A stretch of 64,000 bases of DNA from Polaribacter sp. ALD11 (GCF_002831685.1 NZ_CP025119.1:1027001-1091000); one strand, 5' to 3'. Counted from the first letter of the stretch, positions 52,612 to 62,106 are shown. Notes: generated by a model from the sequence alone, not told the origin. A program made the numbers and translations.

Positions 52612-52630
52612 TTTAAAAAACAAATTACAA

Positions 52631-53770
52631 ATGATGAAAAATATAAAAAGATTTTCAGCAGTTAGTATCATTGGTTTGGTATTTTTATTCCTCCAATCTT
52701 GCGGTGACACTTCTGAAACATTTACGATATCACAACCAACAGCTCCTGTTTTAGCTGAATTAAATTTCACGAAATTAGAACTAGACGCTGTCAATACATC
52801 AAACCCAGCTTTAACATTAAATTGGGATGAAGCTAATTACGGTATTCAAGCTGCTGTTAATTATGCCATTCAATTTTCTAAAGATGATGCTTTTACAGAA
52901 CCAAAAACCGCTTCAACAATTACGGGTCAAACTTCGGTTACCTTATCTATTAGTGAAGTAAATTCAGCTGCTGGTAATGCAGGAGTAAACCCTTTTAATT
53001 GGTCAGACATTTATATCCGAATTGTTGCTTCTTTAGGAACACAAACTAATGAGACCGCTGTATCAAATACAATTCAATTTAGTGTGTATCCTTACTTTAA
53101 TTACACTTTTAAAGATTATTATATAATTGGGAATGCAACAGCACCTGGTTGGGATAATTTTGAAACAGGAAATAACCCAGCTTTATTTAGAGATGAAACA
53201 GATAGTAGTACTTTTTACTATACAGGTTATTTTGAAAAAACTAGTGCAGATGATGGTGAAGGTCGTTTTAAAGTAATTGAAAATAAAGGATCTTGGTCGG
53301 ACCAATGGGGAACAACATACCCAGACAACGAAGACCCAATAGAAACGGAAGGTGATGTTGCTGGAAACCCAGGAACACAAGAAACAGACCCAGGAAGATT
53401 TGGTGTAAATGCTGCCGGTTTTTATACCTTCAAAATAAACTTTGCTTCTAAAAAGTTTTCTATTGAAGATTTTGATACCGCTGGTATTACAAGTCCAACA
53501 TCATTAGAGATGCAAGGATCTAGTACTGCAAATGTGGCAATGACTCCTTTAGCTTTTGATGGTCATATTTGGTTTGCTACTGCAATCCATTTAACACCAG
53601 GTAATGTCGAGTTTGTAACAGGTGCAAGTGCTAAGTGGGGAAGTTCAACTTCTTTTTCTGGTGTAGCTACCAATGGTGGTGGTGCAATTCCAGTAATTGT
53701 AGAAGATGATTATGATGTTTGGTTTAATGACTTAACAGGTCGTTATATCTTAATCCCTTTAAATTTATAA
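52631..53770 (+). CDS. SusE-like surface glucan-binding lipoprotein
   Basis: From ATG 52631 this is 379 residues. I reject the frame start at 52598, which overlaps the susD end. A lipoprotein signal (LVFLFLQSC) is followed by a SusE Ig-like domain (PAVLAELNFTKLELDAVNTSNPALTLNWDEANYGIQAAVNYAIQFS) and C-terminal starch-binding-type domains (FKDYYIIGNATAPGWDN, LEMQGSSTANVAMTPLAFDGHIWFATAIHL). It likely captures glucan chains at the outer membrane. It has two binding-type modules against three in the next gene. Confidence 0.88.
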   Translation: MMKNIKRFSAVSIIGLVFLFLQSCGDTSETFTISQPTAPVLAELNFTKLELDAVNTSNPALTLNWDEANYGIQAAVNYAIQFSKDDAFTEPKTASTITGQTSVTLSISEVNSAAGNAGVNPFNWSDIYIRIVASLGTQTNETAVSNTIQFSVYPYFNYTFKDYYIIGNATAPGWDNFETGNNPALFRDETDSSTFYYTGYFEKTSADDGEGRFKVIENKGSWSDQWGTTYPDNEDPIETEGDVAGNPGTQETDPGRFGVNAAGFYTFKINFASKKFSIEDFDTAGITSPTSLEMQGSSTANVAMTPLAFDGHIWFATAIHLTPGNVEFVTGASAKWGSSTSFSGVATNGGGAIPVIVEDDYDVWFNDLTGRYILIPLNL

Positions 53771-53798
53771 TATCAGTTTAACTTATAATAGATAAAAT

Positions 53799-55475
53799 AT
53801 GAAAATTTATTTAAAAAGAGTAAGCTTCTTATTCTTATCACTAATACTATTATTTGGTGCTTGTGATACCGAAGAAAGCTTAACAATAACTAGTCCAGAT
53901 CCTGAATTTAAATTAATTGCACCGGGAATTAGTAATGTGTTTTTAAACTTTGCCCTACCAGATAATCCTGCATTTACAATTACTTGGGTCGATGAGATTA
54001 ACGTAGCTGCAAACTACGCCGTAGAAATGTCTGTAGAGGATACTTTTGCTGCTCCTATTCAATTAGGGAATACAGATAAAAAGAACTTTACAATGACAGT
54101 TGGAGAGTTGAACCAGAAATTAGACAATGCTTCTGTAAAATCTTATTCAGCTACAGCTATTTTCGTAAGATTAAGTACAGGTAGCTCAATTTCTAATGTT
54201 GTTTTATTTCAAGTATCTAAATTTGCTGTAAAACCTCCTGTAATAAGAAGTCCTGACAGTTCTTTCTCACAAATATTATCAGATGTTAATCCTAATGAGA
54301 CAGCACTAACAATCACCTGGAATGATCCTGAAATTGGAGCGACAAGTAACGTAAGCATAATTTACGAAATAGAGATGGCTGTTGAAGGAACAGATTTTGC
54401 TTCTCCAACAAATATAGGAACATCTAACACTACTACATTTGAAGTTTCTCATGATAATTTAAATGATCTGGTAATTGCTAGTGGAGCAAAAGCAACTATT
54501 GCTTCAAACTTAGATTTTAGAATTAAAGCAATAACAAAATCTGCTTCTGGTGACCTAACAAGAACATCAGATCCTATTACAATTTCATTAACCGCATTTA
54601 AAGCTGCAATACCAGACAATTTATTTATGGTAGGTGCTCATAATGGATGGAACAATGCTGATGCAACGCAACAATTCTACAATGACGGAAATGGAGTGTT
54701 TACAAAAGTACAAGCTTTTACTGCCGGAGAAGAATTTAAAATGATTCCTACTTCTGGTACTTATGATGGCGATTATGGTGAGGACAAAAACAATCCTGGT
54801 AAGATAGTACAAGAAGATGAACAAAACATCAAAATTGCTACTACAGGAAACTATGTTGTAATTGTAGATTTTAATACATTAAGTTACAAGCTAGAGAATA
54901 TAGACACCATGTTTATGGTGGGTGCTCATAATGGTTGGAATAATGCTGATGCAACTCAACAATTTTACACATCAGGAAACGGAGTATTTACAAAAATGCA
55001 AGCTTTTACCGCTGGAGAAGAATTTAAAATATTACCAAATTCTGGTTCTTGGGACAATGATTGGGGAGAAAATAAAACGACTCCTAATAGATTAGAGCAA
55101 GATGAAGAGCAAAACATAAAAATAGCTACTACAGGCACTTTTATGGTTACTTTAGACTTTAACACATTATCTTTTAACCTTATAGAATCTCCAACAGTTT
55201 TACATTTAGTTGGTTCACCTAATGACTGGAACAATGCAACAGCCCCTGCCTTTACAAAAGTCTCTAAAGGCTTGTTTGAACTAACACTAGCATTAACAGC
55301 TACAGATGAATTTAAGTTTTTACCTGTACAGGGTTCATGGGATAATGACTGGGGAGAAAGTAAAAGCTACCCTGGTATGCTTGTAAGAGATGATGAAAAC
55401 AATGTAAAATCTCCTGGAGATGGTACTTATAAAATTACAGTAGATTATAATAAAGGAACTATAACTATTCAGTAA
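53799..55475 (+). CDS. SusF-like surface glucan-binding lipoprotein with three C-terminal repeats
   Basis: This 558-residue protein has a lipoprotein signal (LSLILLFGAC), two SusE-type Ig domains (about 35-270) and three tandem starch-binding modules of about 95 residues each. The first two begin FMVGAHNGWNNADATQQFY and are almost identical. The third begins HLVGSPNDWNNATAPAFT. Conserved Trp and Asp in GWNN and WDNDWGE resemble SusE/SusF starch-binding sites. It should hold glucan for the secreted amylase encoded next. A hairpin (55493-55519) separates it from that gene. Confidence 0.9.
   Translation: MKIYLKRVSFLFLSLILLFGACDTEESLTITSPDPEFKLIAPGISNVFLNFALPDNPAFTITWVDEINVAANYAVEMSVEDTFAAPIQLGNTDKKNFTMTVGELNQKLDNASVKSYSATAIFVRLSTGSSISNVVLFQVSKFAVKPPVIRSPDSSFSQILSDVNPNETALTITWNDPEIGATSNVSIIYEIEMAVEGTDFASPTNIGTSNTTTFEVSHDNLNDLVIASGAKATIASNLDFRIKAITKSASGDLTRTSDPITISLTAFKAAIPDNLFMVGAHNGWNNADATQQFYNDGNGVFTKVQAFTAGEEFKMIPTSGTYDGDYGEDKNNPGKIVQEDEQNIKIATTGNYVVIVDFNTLSYKLENIDTMFMVGAHNGWNNADATQQFYTSGNGVFTKMQAFTAGEEFKILPNSGSWDNDWGENKTTPNRLEQDEEQNIKIATTGTFMVTLDFNTLSFNLIESPTVLHLVGSPNDWNNATAPAFTKVSKGLFELTLALTATDEFKFLPVQGSWDNDWGESKSYPGMLVRDDENNVKSPGDGTYKITVDYNKGTITIQ
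54622..55197 (+). repeat. Tandem coding duplication of a starch-binding module (288-bp unit)
   Basis: The unit starting at about 54622 recurs at about 54910, an offset of 288 bp (96 codons), with high nucleotide identity over the first 130 bp (shared GGTGCTCATAATGG, AATGCTGATGCAAC and GCTTTTAC blocks). A third, diverged unit follows from about 55198. Confidence 0.85.
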
Positions 55476-55492
55476 TCTTGTTAAGATTATAT

Positions 55493-55519
55493 AAAGGCTA
55501 CCTTTCTTAGGTGGCCTTT
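55493..55519 (+). terminator. Intergenic stem-loop between susF-like and amylase genes
   Basis: AAAGGCTACC (55493-55502), loop TTTCTTA, GGTGGCCTTT (55510-55519): a 10-bp stem with one G-T pair. It is followed by TGTATTTTAAAA rather than a pure T tract. It could be a partial terminator or processing site that lowers amylase expression relative to the surface proteins. Confidence 0.6.
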
Positions 55520-55539
55520 GTATTTTAAAAATACCTTTT

Positions 55540-58296
55540 ATGAAAAAAATTACGCTACTTTTTTTATTTATAACTTCTTTCGGATTTAGTCAAGTACAAA
55601 ATGTTGCTTTTAGTGTTTCTCCATCAACATTTGAAGAAACAGATGCCATTACTATAACTGTTTCTAATATAACAACCGCTTCTTGGGGAGTTTCAGATAT
55701 CTATTTATGGTCTTGGTCTTATGACATTGATGACAGCAACTCTAAGGATTCTCCAACAAATGGAAGTTGGACAAGCTCTAATGAAGCTCAAAAATTAACA
55801 AACAACGGTACTGGTTCATACTCAATTACCTTTACACCTACTTCTCTTTATAATAGGACTAATATTGGTAGTATAGGAATGTTAGTAAAAGCAAAAGACG
55901 GTTCAGGTAATAAGAAATCTCAAGACCAATATTTTGAAGTTGGTGCGTATCAATTAACTTTAAACACACCTTCAATTTCTTCAACAATTTTAAATTCAGG
56001 TGAAACATTACCGATTAACGCAACTACCTCATTGTCTGCTAATTTCAATTTAAAAGCAAACGGAATTTCTATTGACCAAAAAACAAATATTACAACATAT
56101 AGCTTCTCTCCTACTGTTACAGAAAATACAAATTATACTTTAGAAGCTACAAATAATGGAGAAATTAAAAGCACAACATTTAATGCAATTGTAAGACCTA
56201 CAGTTACTGAAGCTGCTGTTCCTTCAGGAATGAAAGATGGAATTAACTTAAACCCATCAGATAATACAAAAGCAACTTTAGTATTTTATGCTCCAGGTAA
56301 AGAATTTATTCATCTAATTGGTAATTTTAATAATTGGCAAGTAAACGATATCTACTTACTAAAAAAAGACAGTACAAAAGATCGTTTTTGGATAGAACTT
56401 AACAGCTTAACTCCACAAAAAGACTATACGTATCAATATATAATTGAAGCCGATTTAAGAGTTGCAGATCCGTATTCTACAGTGGTTTTAACAGAATCAA
56501 ACGATCAATATATTAACGCAACTACATATCCTAACTTACCAAGTTATCCTGCAGGAAAAACAAATCATGCTGTAACTTTATTAAGAACTGGTGATGCTGC
56601 TTACCTTTGGAAAGCAACTTCTTATACTAAACCTAAAAAAACAGATTTAGTTATTTATGAAATTTTAATTAGAGATTTTGATGAGTTACATAGTTTTAAT
56701 GCCGTAAAAGCAAGATTAGATTATTTAGAAGAATTAGGTATAAACGCTATAGAATTGATGCCGGTAATGGAGTTTGATGGCAATGAATCTTGGGGATACA
56801 ACCCTTCATTTCACATGGCATTAGATAAGTATTATGGCAATACAACTTCTTTTAAACAGTTTATTGATGAATGCCATAGAAGAGAAATTGCTGTTATTTT
56901 AGACGTTGCATTTAATCACGCTTCTGGGCAAAATCCTTATTATAGAATGTGGAATACCGATAACGGTGGTTACGGTGGTCAAGCAAGTGCAGACAGTCCT
57001 TTCTTTAATCAAACAGCAACACACTCTTACGGTGTTTTTAATGATTACAATCACTCTAAACAAGCGGTAAAAGACTATGTAAAAAGGGTTTCTCAATATT
57101 GGATTGAAGAATATAAAATTGACGGATTTAGATGGGATTTGACAAAAGGATTCACACAAAATTGTTCAGACTCTAACCAAAATTGTACAAATAACTACCA
57201 ACAAGACAGAGTTGATATTTTAAAAGAATACGCAGATAATCAATGGGAAATAGACCCTAATTTTTATATTATTTTCGAACATTTAGGAACTAATAATGAA
57301 GAAACTCAGTGGGTAAATTATAGATTAAATGAAGGAAAAGGAATTATGGTCTGGGGAAATCACAATCATCAATATAACCAAGCAACAATGGGTTTTGGTA
57401 GCGATGCAGATTTTTCTTGGGTTTCTTACAAAAACAGAGGTTGGTCTGTGCCAGCAAATGTAAGTTATATGGAAAGTCATGACGAAGAGCGATTAATGTA
57501 TAAGAACCTACAATTTGGTAATTCTAATAATTCTTATCAAATTAAAAATATTAATACTGCTTTGGCTAGAGAAGAATTAGCAGGCGCTTTTTATTTTACG
57601 GTTCCTGGTCCAAAAATGATTTGGCAATTTGGCGAATTAGGCTATGATATTTCTATTAACCAAAATGGTAGAACAGGTAATAAACCTATTTTATGGAATT
57701 ATTTAGCAGATGAGAATAGAAGACGTTTAAAAGAAACGTGGTCTCAATTAATTAAACTAAAACTACAATATGATATTTTTGAAACATCAGATTTTACTTT
57801 AGACGTTGGTAATTCTAACGGATTGAATAAAATCCATTTAACAGATACCTCTTCTTCAGAAATACAATACGTAACTATTGTCGGAAACTTTAGTGTAACA
57901 ACACAAAGTATATCTCCATCTTTTCAAAAGACAGGAACTTGGTATAATTTGTTAGATAACAACGCTACAATAAATATTACAAGTACAACTGCTTCAATTT
58001 CTTTAGCTCCAGGAGAGTTTAAAGTGTATGGAAACAAACCCGCAACACTTTCTAATGAGGCTGTTTTTATGAATGATAAGAAAACAGGTATCTACCCAAA
58101 CCCAACAGAAAACTCTTTTAAAATAAACACAGAAACAAATCATTTAACAATTTTTGATGTTACTGGTAAAAAGGTAAAAGAATTTAAAGGTAGTTTCAAG
58201 AAATCAGCAATTTTCTCTATAAAAGATTTAGACAAAGGGATTTATTTTATAAAAATAGAGGGACAAAACAACTCTCTTAGAGTCATAAAAATGTAA
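55540..58296 (+). CDS. Secreted GH13 alpha-amylase with type IX secretion tail
   Basis: This 918-residue protein has a signal peptide (MKKITLLFLFITSFGFSQ), N-terminal beta domains (20-225), an E-set/CBM48-like module (ATLVFYAPGKEFIHLIGNFNNWQ, about 245-330) and a GH13 barrel with IDGFRWDLTKGF (nucleophile Asp), IIFEHLGTNNEE (Glu) and MESHDEER (Asp). The last 70 residues (GIYPNPTENSFKIN ... LDKGIYFIKIEGQNNSLRVIKM) form a type A T9SS sorting domain, so it is exported to the cell surface or medium. It starts starch or glycogen breakdown outside the cell. Confidence 0.94.
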   Translation: MKKITLLFLFITSFGFSQVQNVAFSVSPSTFEETDAITITVSNITTASWGVSDIYLWSWSYDIDDSNSKDSPTNGSWTSSNEAQKLTNNGTGSYSITFTPTSLYNRTNIGSIGMLVKAKDGSGNKKSQDQYFEVGAYQLTLNTPSISSTILNSGETLPINATTSLSANFNLKANGISIDQKTNITTYSFSPTVTENTNYTLEATNNGEIKSTTFNAIVRPTVTEAAVPSGMKDGINLNPSDNTKATLVFYAPGKEFIHLIGNFNNWQVNDIYLLKKDSTKDRFWIELNSLTPQKDYTYQYIIEADLRVADPYSTVVLTESNDQYINATTYPNLPSYPAGKTNHAVTLLRTGDAAYLWKATSYTKPKKTDLVIYEILIRDFDELHSFNAVKARLDYLEELGINAIELMPVMEFDGNESWGYNPSFHMALDKYYGNTTSFKQFIDECHRREIAVILDVAFNHASGQNPYYRMWNTDNGGYGGQASADSPFFNQTATHSYGVFNDYNHSKQAVKDYVKRVSQYWIEEYKIDGFRWDLTKGFTQNCSDSNQNCTNNYQQDRVDILKEYADNQWEIDPNFYIIFEHLGTNNEETQWVNYRLNEGKGIMVWGNHNHQYNQATMGFGSDADFSWVSYKNRGWSVPANVSYMESHDEERLMYKNLQFGNSNNSYQIKNINTALAREELAGAFYFTVPGPKMIWQFGELGYDISINQNGRTGNKPILWNYLADENRRRLKETWSQLIKLKLQYDIFETSDFTLDVGNSNGLNKIHLTDTSSSEIQYVTIVGNFSVTTQSISPSFQKTGTWYNLLDNNATINITSTTASISLAPGEFKVYGNKPATLSNEAVFMNDKKTGIYPNPTENSFKINTETNHLTIFDVTGKKVKEFKGSFKKSAIFSIKDLDKGIYFIKIEGQNNSLRVIKM

Positions 58297-58323
58297 AAAA
58301 ACTGTTATTATCAACATTAAAAC

Positions 58324-58357
58324 AATAGGTAGCAGAAAAATGTTACCTATTTTTTTG
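58324..58357 (+). terminator. Rho-independent terminator of the sus operon
   Basis: AATAGGTA (58324-58331) pairs with TACCTATT (58344-58351), followed by a T run to 58356. It lies 27 nt after the amylase stop codon. Confidence 0.8.
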
Positions 58358-58527
58358 GTTAATACGCAGCCTTTAATTTGTAAAAAATAAACTGATAAAT
58401 ATTAAATCTCCTAAAAAACTATTTTCACTTCTTGTAAAATTAGTTTTTAAAGTAGAAGGTTAAATTATTTTTATCTTCCTAACACATTATCTACTTTTGG
58501 CAATTCAACTTATAAATAAAGTTAAAA

Positions 58528-59685
58528 ATGAAACAAACATTATCTAATTCAGTATTGTATTTAATGAGTATTACTGCTGGTTTAGTTGTGGCTAACTTAT
58601 ATTACAGTCAACCACTTTTACATCTTATTTCTGTTGAATTTAACGTTTCTGAATCTGCAGTTAGTAATGTTGCACTATTTACACAATTAGGGTACGCCCT
58701 AGGTTTATTATTTATTATTCCTTTGGGAGATAAGGTATCAAATCATAAAATTTTACAGTATGATTTTTTTCTAATGATTGCAGCCTTAATTGCCACAGCA
58801 TTTTCTAGCTCTTTATTTCTACTTATTCTAAGTAGTTTCTTTGTTGGTTTTACTTCTGCAATTCCGCAATTGTTTGTACCAATGGCTGCACAATTAAGCG
58901 ACACTAAAAATAGAGGTCGTGCAATTGGGGTAGTAATGAGTGGTCTATTAATTGGTATCTTAGGTAGTAGAATTATTAGTGGTTTTGTTGGTGAAATTTA
59001 TGGTTGGCGTGTTATGTATTTTGCTGCATCTGCAATTATGCTATTTTTATTTTTGATTCTAATGCTAAAATTACCTAAACTATCTCCTAATTATAAAGGA
59101 AGTTACGCCAGCTTAATGCAATCTCTGTGGTATTATTTCAAAAAAGAACCTTCCTTAAGGTTGGCTACGTTAAGAGGTGCTTTGGCTTTTGCTGGTTTAA
59201 GTGCTTTTTGGACAACCCTTGTTTTTTTAATGGAAGAAAATTTTAACTACGGAAGTAGTGTTACCGGAGCTTTTGGGTTATTTGGTATTGTTGGTGCTTT
59301 AGGCGCAACAATTGTTGGAAAATTAAATAACAAAGTCAGTAAAAATAAAATCATTGCCTTTTCTGCCATTTTATTAGTATTCTCTTGGGTTATATTCCTA
59401 ATTTCTGAAAACTCATTAATAGGTATCGCAATTGGGGTTGTTTTAGTAGATTTAGGTCTGCAAGCCCTACATGTAACCAATCAAAATATTATTTTCTCTA
59501 GAAATGAAGAAGCAAGAAATAGAGTAAACACCATTTATATGGTTGGTTTTTTTATCGGCGGAGCACTTGGTACAACTTTAGGTGCTATAATGTGGCAACA
59601 TTTTAAATGGACTGGCGTTTCTGCTCTAGGAATAGCTTTATCGGTATTGATTTTTATGGTTCATCAATTCTCTAAAAAGTTATAA
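58528..59685 (+). CDS. MFS transporter
   Basis: This 385-residue protein has 12 predicted helices. Its N-terminal region (SVLYLMSITAGLVVANLYYSQPLLHLI) and the loop LGDKVSNHKILQYD are those of small bacterial drug or metabolite MFS exporters of the YgaY/AraJ-like group. The substrate is unknown. It is separated from the sus operon by a terminator and is followed 29 nt later by the MBL-fold gene. No sugar-transporter signature is present, so I do not link it to glucan use. Confidence 0.88.
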   Translation: MKQTLSNSVLYLMSITAGLVVANLYYSQPLLHLISVEFNVSESAVSNVALFTQLGYALGLLFIIPLGDKVSNHKILQYDFFLMIAALIATAFSSSLFLLILSSFFVGFTSAIPQLFVPMAAQLSDTKNRGRAIGVVMSGLLIGILGSRIISGFVGEIYGWRVMYFAASAIMLFLFLILMLKLPKLSPNYKGSYASLMQSLWYYFKKEPSLRLATLRGALAFAGLSAFWTTLVFLMEENFNYGSSVTGAFGLFGIVGALGATIVGKLNNKVSKNKIIAFSAILLVFSWVIFLISENSLIGIAIGVVLVDLGLQALHVTNQNIIFSRNEEARNRVNTIYMVGFFIGGALGTTLGAIMWQHFKWTGVSALGIALSVLIFMVHQFSKKL

Positions 59686-59714
59686 ATTAGTACAGCTATC
59701 TAAATCTTGAGAAA

Positions 59715-60572
59715 ATGGAAAAAGCAGTTTGGAATGTAAAACTATATGGAGGAAGAGGTTCTACCCCTGTTTGTGAATTAGATTTTCAAAAATATGGTGG
59801 AAATACAACCTGCATTTATGTTGATTTGTTAATTAATGACCGCAGTAAGTTGATGGTTATTTTTGATGCAGGCACAGGAATTAGACAGCTTGCAAATGAT
59901 ATTGAAACAGGTCGCATACCGAAAACAGATTTCATTTTATTAGTTTTTACACACCTCCACTGGGATCATATTCAAGGTTTTCCTTTTTTTTCGCCTTTGT
60001 ATAATCCAAATCAGAAAATTGGTGTTGTTTACCCAAAGAAAAAACTTCATATAAAAGACGTTAAAGATCTTTTTGCCTTGCAAATGCAAAAGGAGTTTTT
60101 TCCCATTCAATTAGAAAATATGGGCTCAGATTTACATTTTATAGATTATAAAGATGCAGAAGTTTTATTAGGTGAAGATGGTTTGGTGAAATTTAGCTAC
60201 AGAGAACACAACCACCCTGGAGGTGCTTTTAGCTACAAACTAGAAGCCGGTGGCAAGTCAATTGTTATTTCTACAGATTTAGAACACGGCAAAGAGATTG
60301 ATAAAAATGTAGTTGCTTTTTCTAAAAATGCAGACTTGTTAATTCATGATGCACAATACACCGATGAAGAATTAGCATTGCATCGTGGTTGGGGACATAG
60401 TAGTTTTAACCAAGCCATAGAAACTGCAGAATTAGCAAACGTTAAAAATGTAGTACTTACACATCACGATCCTTCACACAACGATGATTTTTTGTCAGCC
60501 ATAGAAAAAGAATGTAAAAGTCGTTTTAAGAATTCTCAACTCGCAAAAGAAGGAATGGAATTTAATATTTAG
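59715..60572 (+). CDS. MBL-fold metallo-hydrolase
   Basis: This 285-residue protein begins VKLYGGRGSTPVCELDFQKYGGNTTCIYVDL, has VIFDAGTGIRQL, and the metal motif THLHWDHIQGFPFF (HxHxDH). It continues with REHNHPGGAFSYKLE, STDLEHG, LLIHDAQYTDEE and a C-terminal VLTHHDPSHNDDF. The layout is that of PhnP/RNase Z-like or class III cyclic-nucleotide phosphodiesterase-type hydrolases. The substrate cannot be told from sequence. It is probably cotranscribed with the MFS gene. Confidence 0.88.
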   Translation: MEKAVWNVKLYGGRGSTPVCELDFQKYGGNTTCIYVDLLINDRSKLMVIFDAGTGIRQLANDIETGRIPKTDFILLVFTHLHWDHIQGFPFFSPLYNPNQKIGVVYPKKKLHIKDVKDLFALQMQKEFFPIQLENMGSDLHFIDYKDAEVLLGEDGLVKFSYREHNHPGGAFSYKLEAGGKSIVISTDLEHGKEIDKNVVAFSKNADLLIHDAQYTDEELALHRGWGHSSFNQAIETAELANVKNVVLTHHDPSHNDDFLSAIEKECKSRFKNSQLAKEGMEFNI

Positions 60573-60635
60573 CTATCAAAACGCAAATAAATTACTTTTC
60601 TTTATATAAAAAGAGTTTATAAGAATTTAATAAAC

Positions 60636-60671
60636 TTTAGTTCGCCAAATTACGAACTAAACGTATTTTTT
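60636..60671 (+). promoter_or_regulatory. GbsR/MarR-type operator and -7 box of the broken regulator gene
   Basis: TTTAGTTCG-N8-CGAACTAAA (60636-60661) is a perfect 9-bp inverted repeat. The -7 box TATTTTTT (60664-60671) begins 4 nt after the inner half-site CGAACTA. The same pair recurs at 61225-61258. Confidence 0.72.
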
Positions 60672-60689
60672 CATTCTGAAATTAAGCTC

Positions 60690-61172
60690 ATACTATTAAA
60701 AAATAAGGAGCATTTACAACTTATAGAAGAGTCAAGCTTTGATATAGAAGAACGCATTCGTTTATCTCCTTTATCATCGATAATTTATGCGTTGTTAATT
60801 TAATCTTCTTATAATGGAGTAGCCTTTTGAAGGGATAAGAGAAATTATTAAAGCTAGAAAAAGTTCTATATCAGTAAATGTACTTACGAAACTTGGTTAC
60901 ATTACTTTCATAACAAAATCGGGAGATAGAAAAAGGTATTTTAAAATTGCTAAATACGCATCCTTACTCTCTTTAGAAATCTACCTACAAAGCATAGATG
61001 ATGAAATGAAGATTGTAAATCGAATTAACCATTTCAATCAAAAGTACTATTCAGAAAAATTTTCGAATGAACAATATATAGGTGTTATATATCAAGATTA
61101 CTTGGTCGAAAAATAAAATTGGTAGAAGAAACTATTCGTAAAATGACTGACTTCCGAAAGTTTGAAAAATAA
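60690..61172 (+). pseudogene. GbsR/MarR-family transcriptional regulator, broken
   Basis: Fragments in several frames give NKEHLQLIEESSFDIEERIRLSPLSSIIYALLI, then FEGIREIIKARKSSISVNV, LTKLGYITFITKSGDRKRYFKIAKYASLLSLE, then a long helical tail ending KLVEETIRKMTDFRKFEK. The winged-helix SGDRKRYFKI wing is typical of GbsR-like MarR regulators of about 165 residues. Frame changes and stops near 60808, 60840 and 61115 make it non-functional. It lies right behind a palindromic operator that it probably recognised itself. Confidence 0.8.
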
Positions 61173-61224
61173 AAGCTCCTAATTTAGTACCATTTTAAAG
61201 TTTTAACATTTATTTAAACCCAAC

Positions 61225-61258
61225 TAGTTCGCTTTGTTACGAACTAAAACTAAATTTG
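61225..61258 (+). promoter_or_regulatory. Second GbsR/MarR-type operator and -7 box, for the META lipoprotein gene
   Basis: TAGTTCG-N8-CGAACTA (61225-61246), then 4 nt and the perfect -7 box TAAATTTG (61251-61258). Half-sites, spacer length and distance to the -7 box are the same as at 60636-60671. A bound regulator would cover the promoter core, which suggests repression. Confidence 0.78.
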
Positions 61259-61284
61259 TATTACTAATAACGTAAAAACTATTT

Positions 61285-62106
61285 ATGAAAACTAAAATAA
61301 TCTTATTAGTCTTAATAGCAATTGCAGCTATAAGTTGTAACTCAGGAAAGAAATCGGCTACAGAAACAAATAACAAAATTTCATCAGAAAAAATGTCTAT
61401 CGAAAATATAAAGTGGACGATGAATTCATTAGAAGGTAAAAGTACTAATGTATCGGGGCAAAACGGACAAGCTATTTATTTTACTTTAGATTCAAAAACA
61501 AACCGTATTAGTGGACACGCTGGTTGTAATACCTTTATGGGAACTTATCAATTAGAAGACAATAATCAAATTTCTTTCAGCAAATTAGCTTTAACTAGAA
61601 TGATGTGTCCGGATGTAAAGATAAACGAATCTCAAATTATAAATATTTTTGAACTAGTTGATAATTTCACCATAAAAAATGGAAAATTAATACTTAACAA
61701 AGCAAAAATGACACCCTTAGCAACATTTAAAAAAGGGGACGTTTCTAACAACCAAATTGTAGAGAAATACTGGAAATTGAAAACATTAGAAGGAAAAGAG
61801 ATTAAAATGGCAGATACTCAAGAGCGCGAAATTTTCTTCACCTTAAAAGCAGCTAAAAATAGAATAACTGGTTTTGCAGGTTGTAATTCAATTTCCGGCG
61901 AATATACTTTAGAAGAGGGCAACAGAATTCGTTTTAAAAACATAGCAACAACTTTAATGGCGTGTCCAGATGTAGATGTACATGAAAGTGAATTCTTAAA
62001 AGTTTTTGAATTGGCAGATAATTACACAATTAAAGATGATGTTTTATCTCTAAATGTTGGTAGAAGAGCTCCTTTAGCAGTTTTTGAAGCGGTTTATGTG
62101 CAATAA
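61285..62106 (+). CDS. Lipoprotein with two META (HslJ-like) domains
   Basis: This 273-residue protein has a lipoprotein signal (IAIAAISC). Two META domains follow: about 45-145 (IKWTMNSLEGKSTN ... ISGHAGCNTFMGTYQLEDNNQISFSKLALTRMMCPD) and 155-272 (YWKLKTLEGKEIK ... ITGFAGCNSISGEYTLEEGNRIRFKNIATTLMACPD). Each keeps the GCN and CPD cysteine pair. HslJ/META proteins are linked to heat, novobiocin and envelope stress. The gene has its own operator-controlled promoter and is likely derepressed, since the regulator gene upstream is broken. Confidence 0.92.
   Translation: MKTKIILLVLIAIAAISCNSGKKSATETNNKISSEKMSIENIKWTMNSLEGKSTNVSGQNGQAIYFTLDSKTNRISGHAGCNTFMGTYQLEDNNQISFSKLALTRMMCPDVKINESQIINIFELVDNFTIKNGKLILNKAKMTPLATFKKGDVSNNQIVEKYWKLKTLEGKEIKMADTQEREIFFTLKAAKNRITGFAGCNSISGEYTLEEGNRIRFKNIATTLMACPDVDVHESEFLKVFELADNYTIKDDVLSLNVGRRAPLAVFEAVYVQ

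Noticed and set aside
58528..60572. MFS and MBL genes as part of the glucan locus
   Set aside because: A strong terminator at 58324-58357 separates them, and neither protein has carbohydrate-related motifs.
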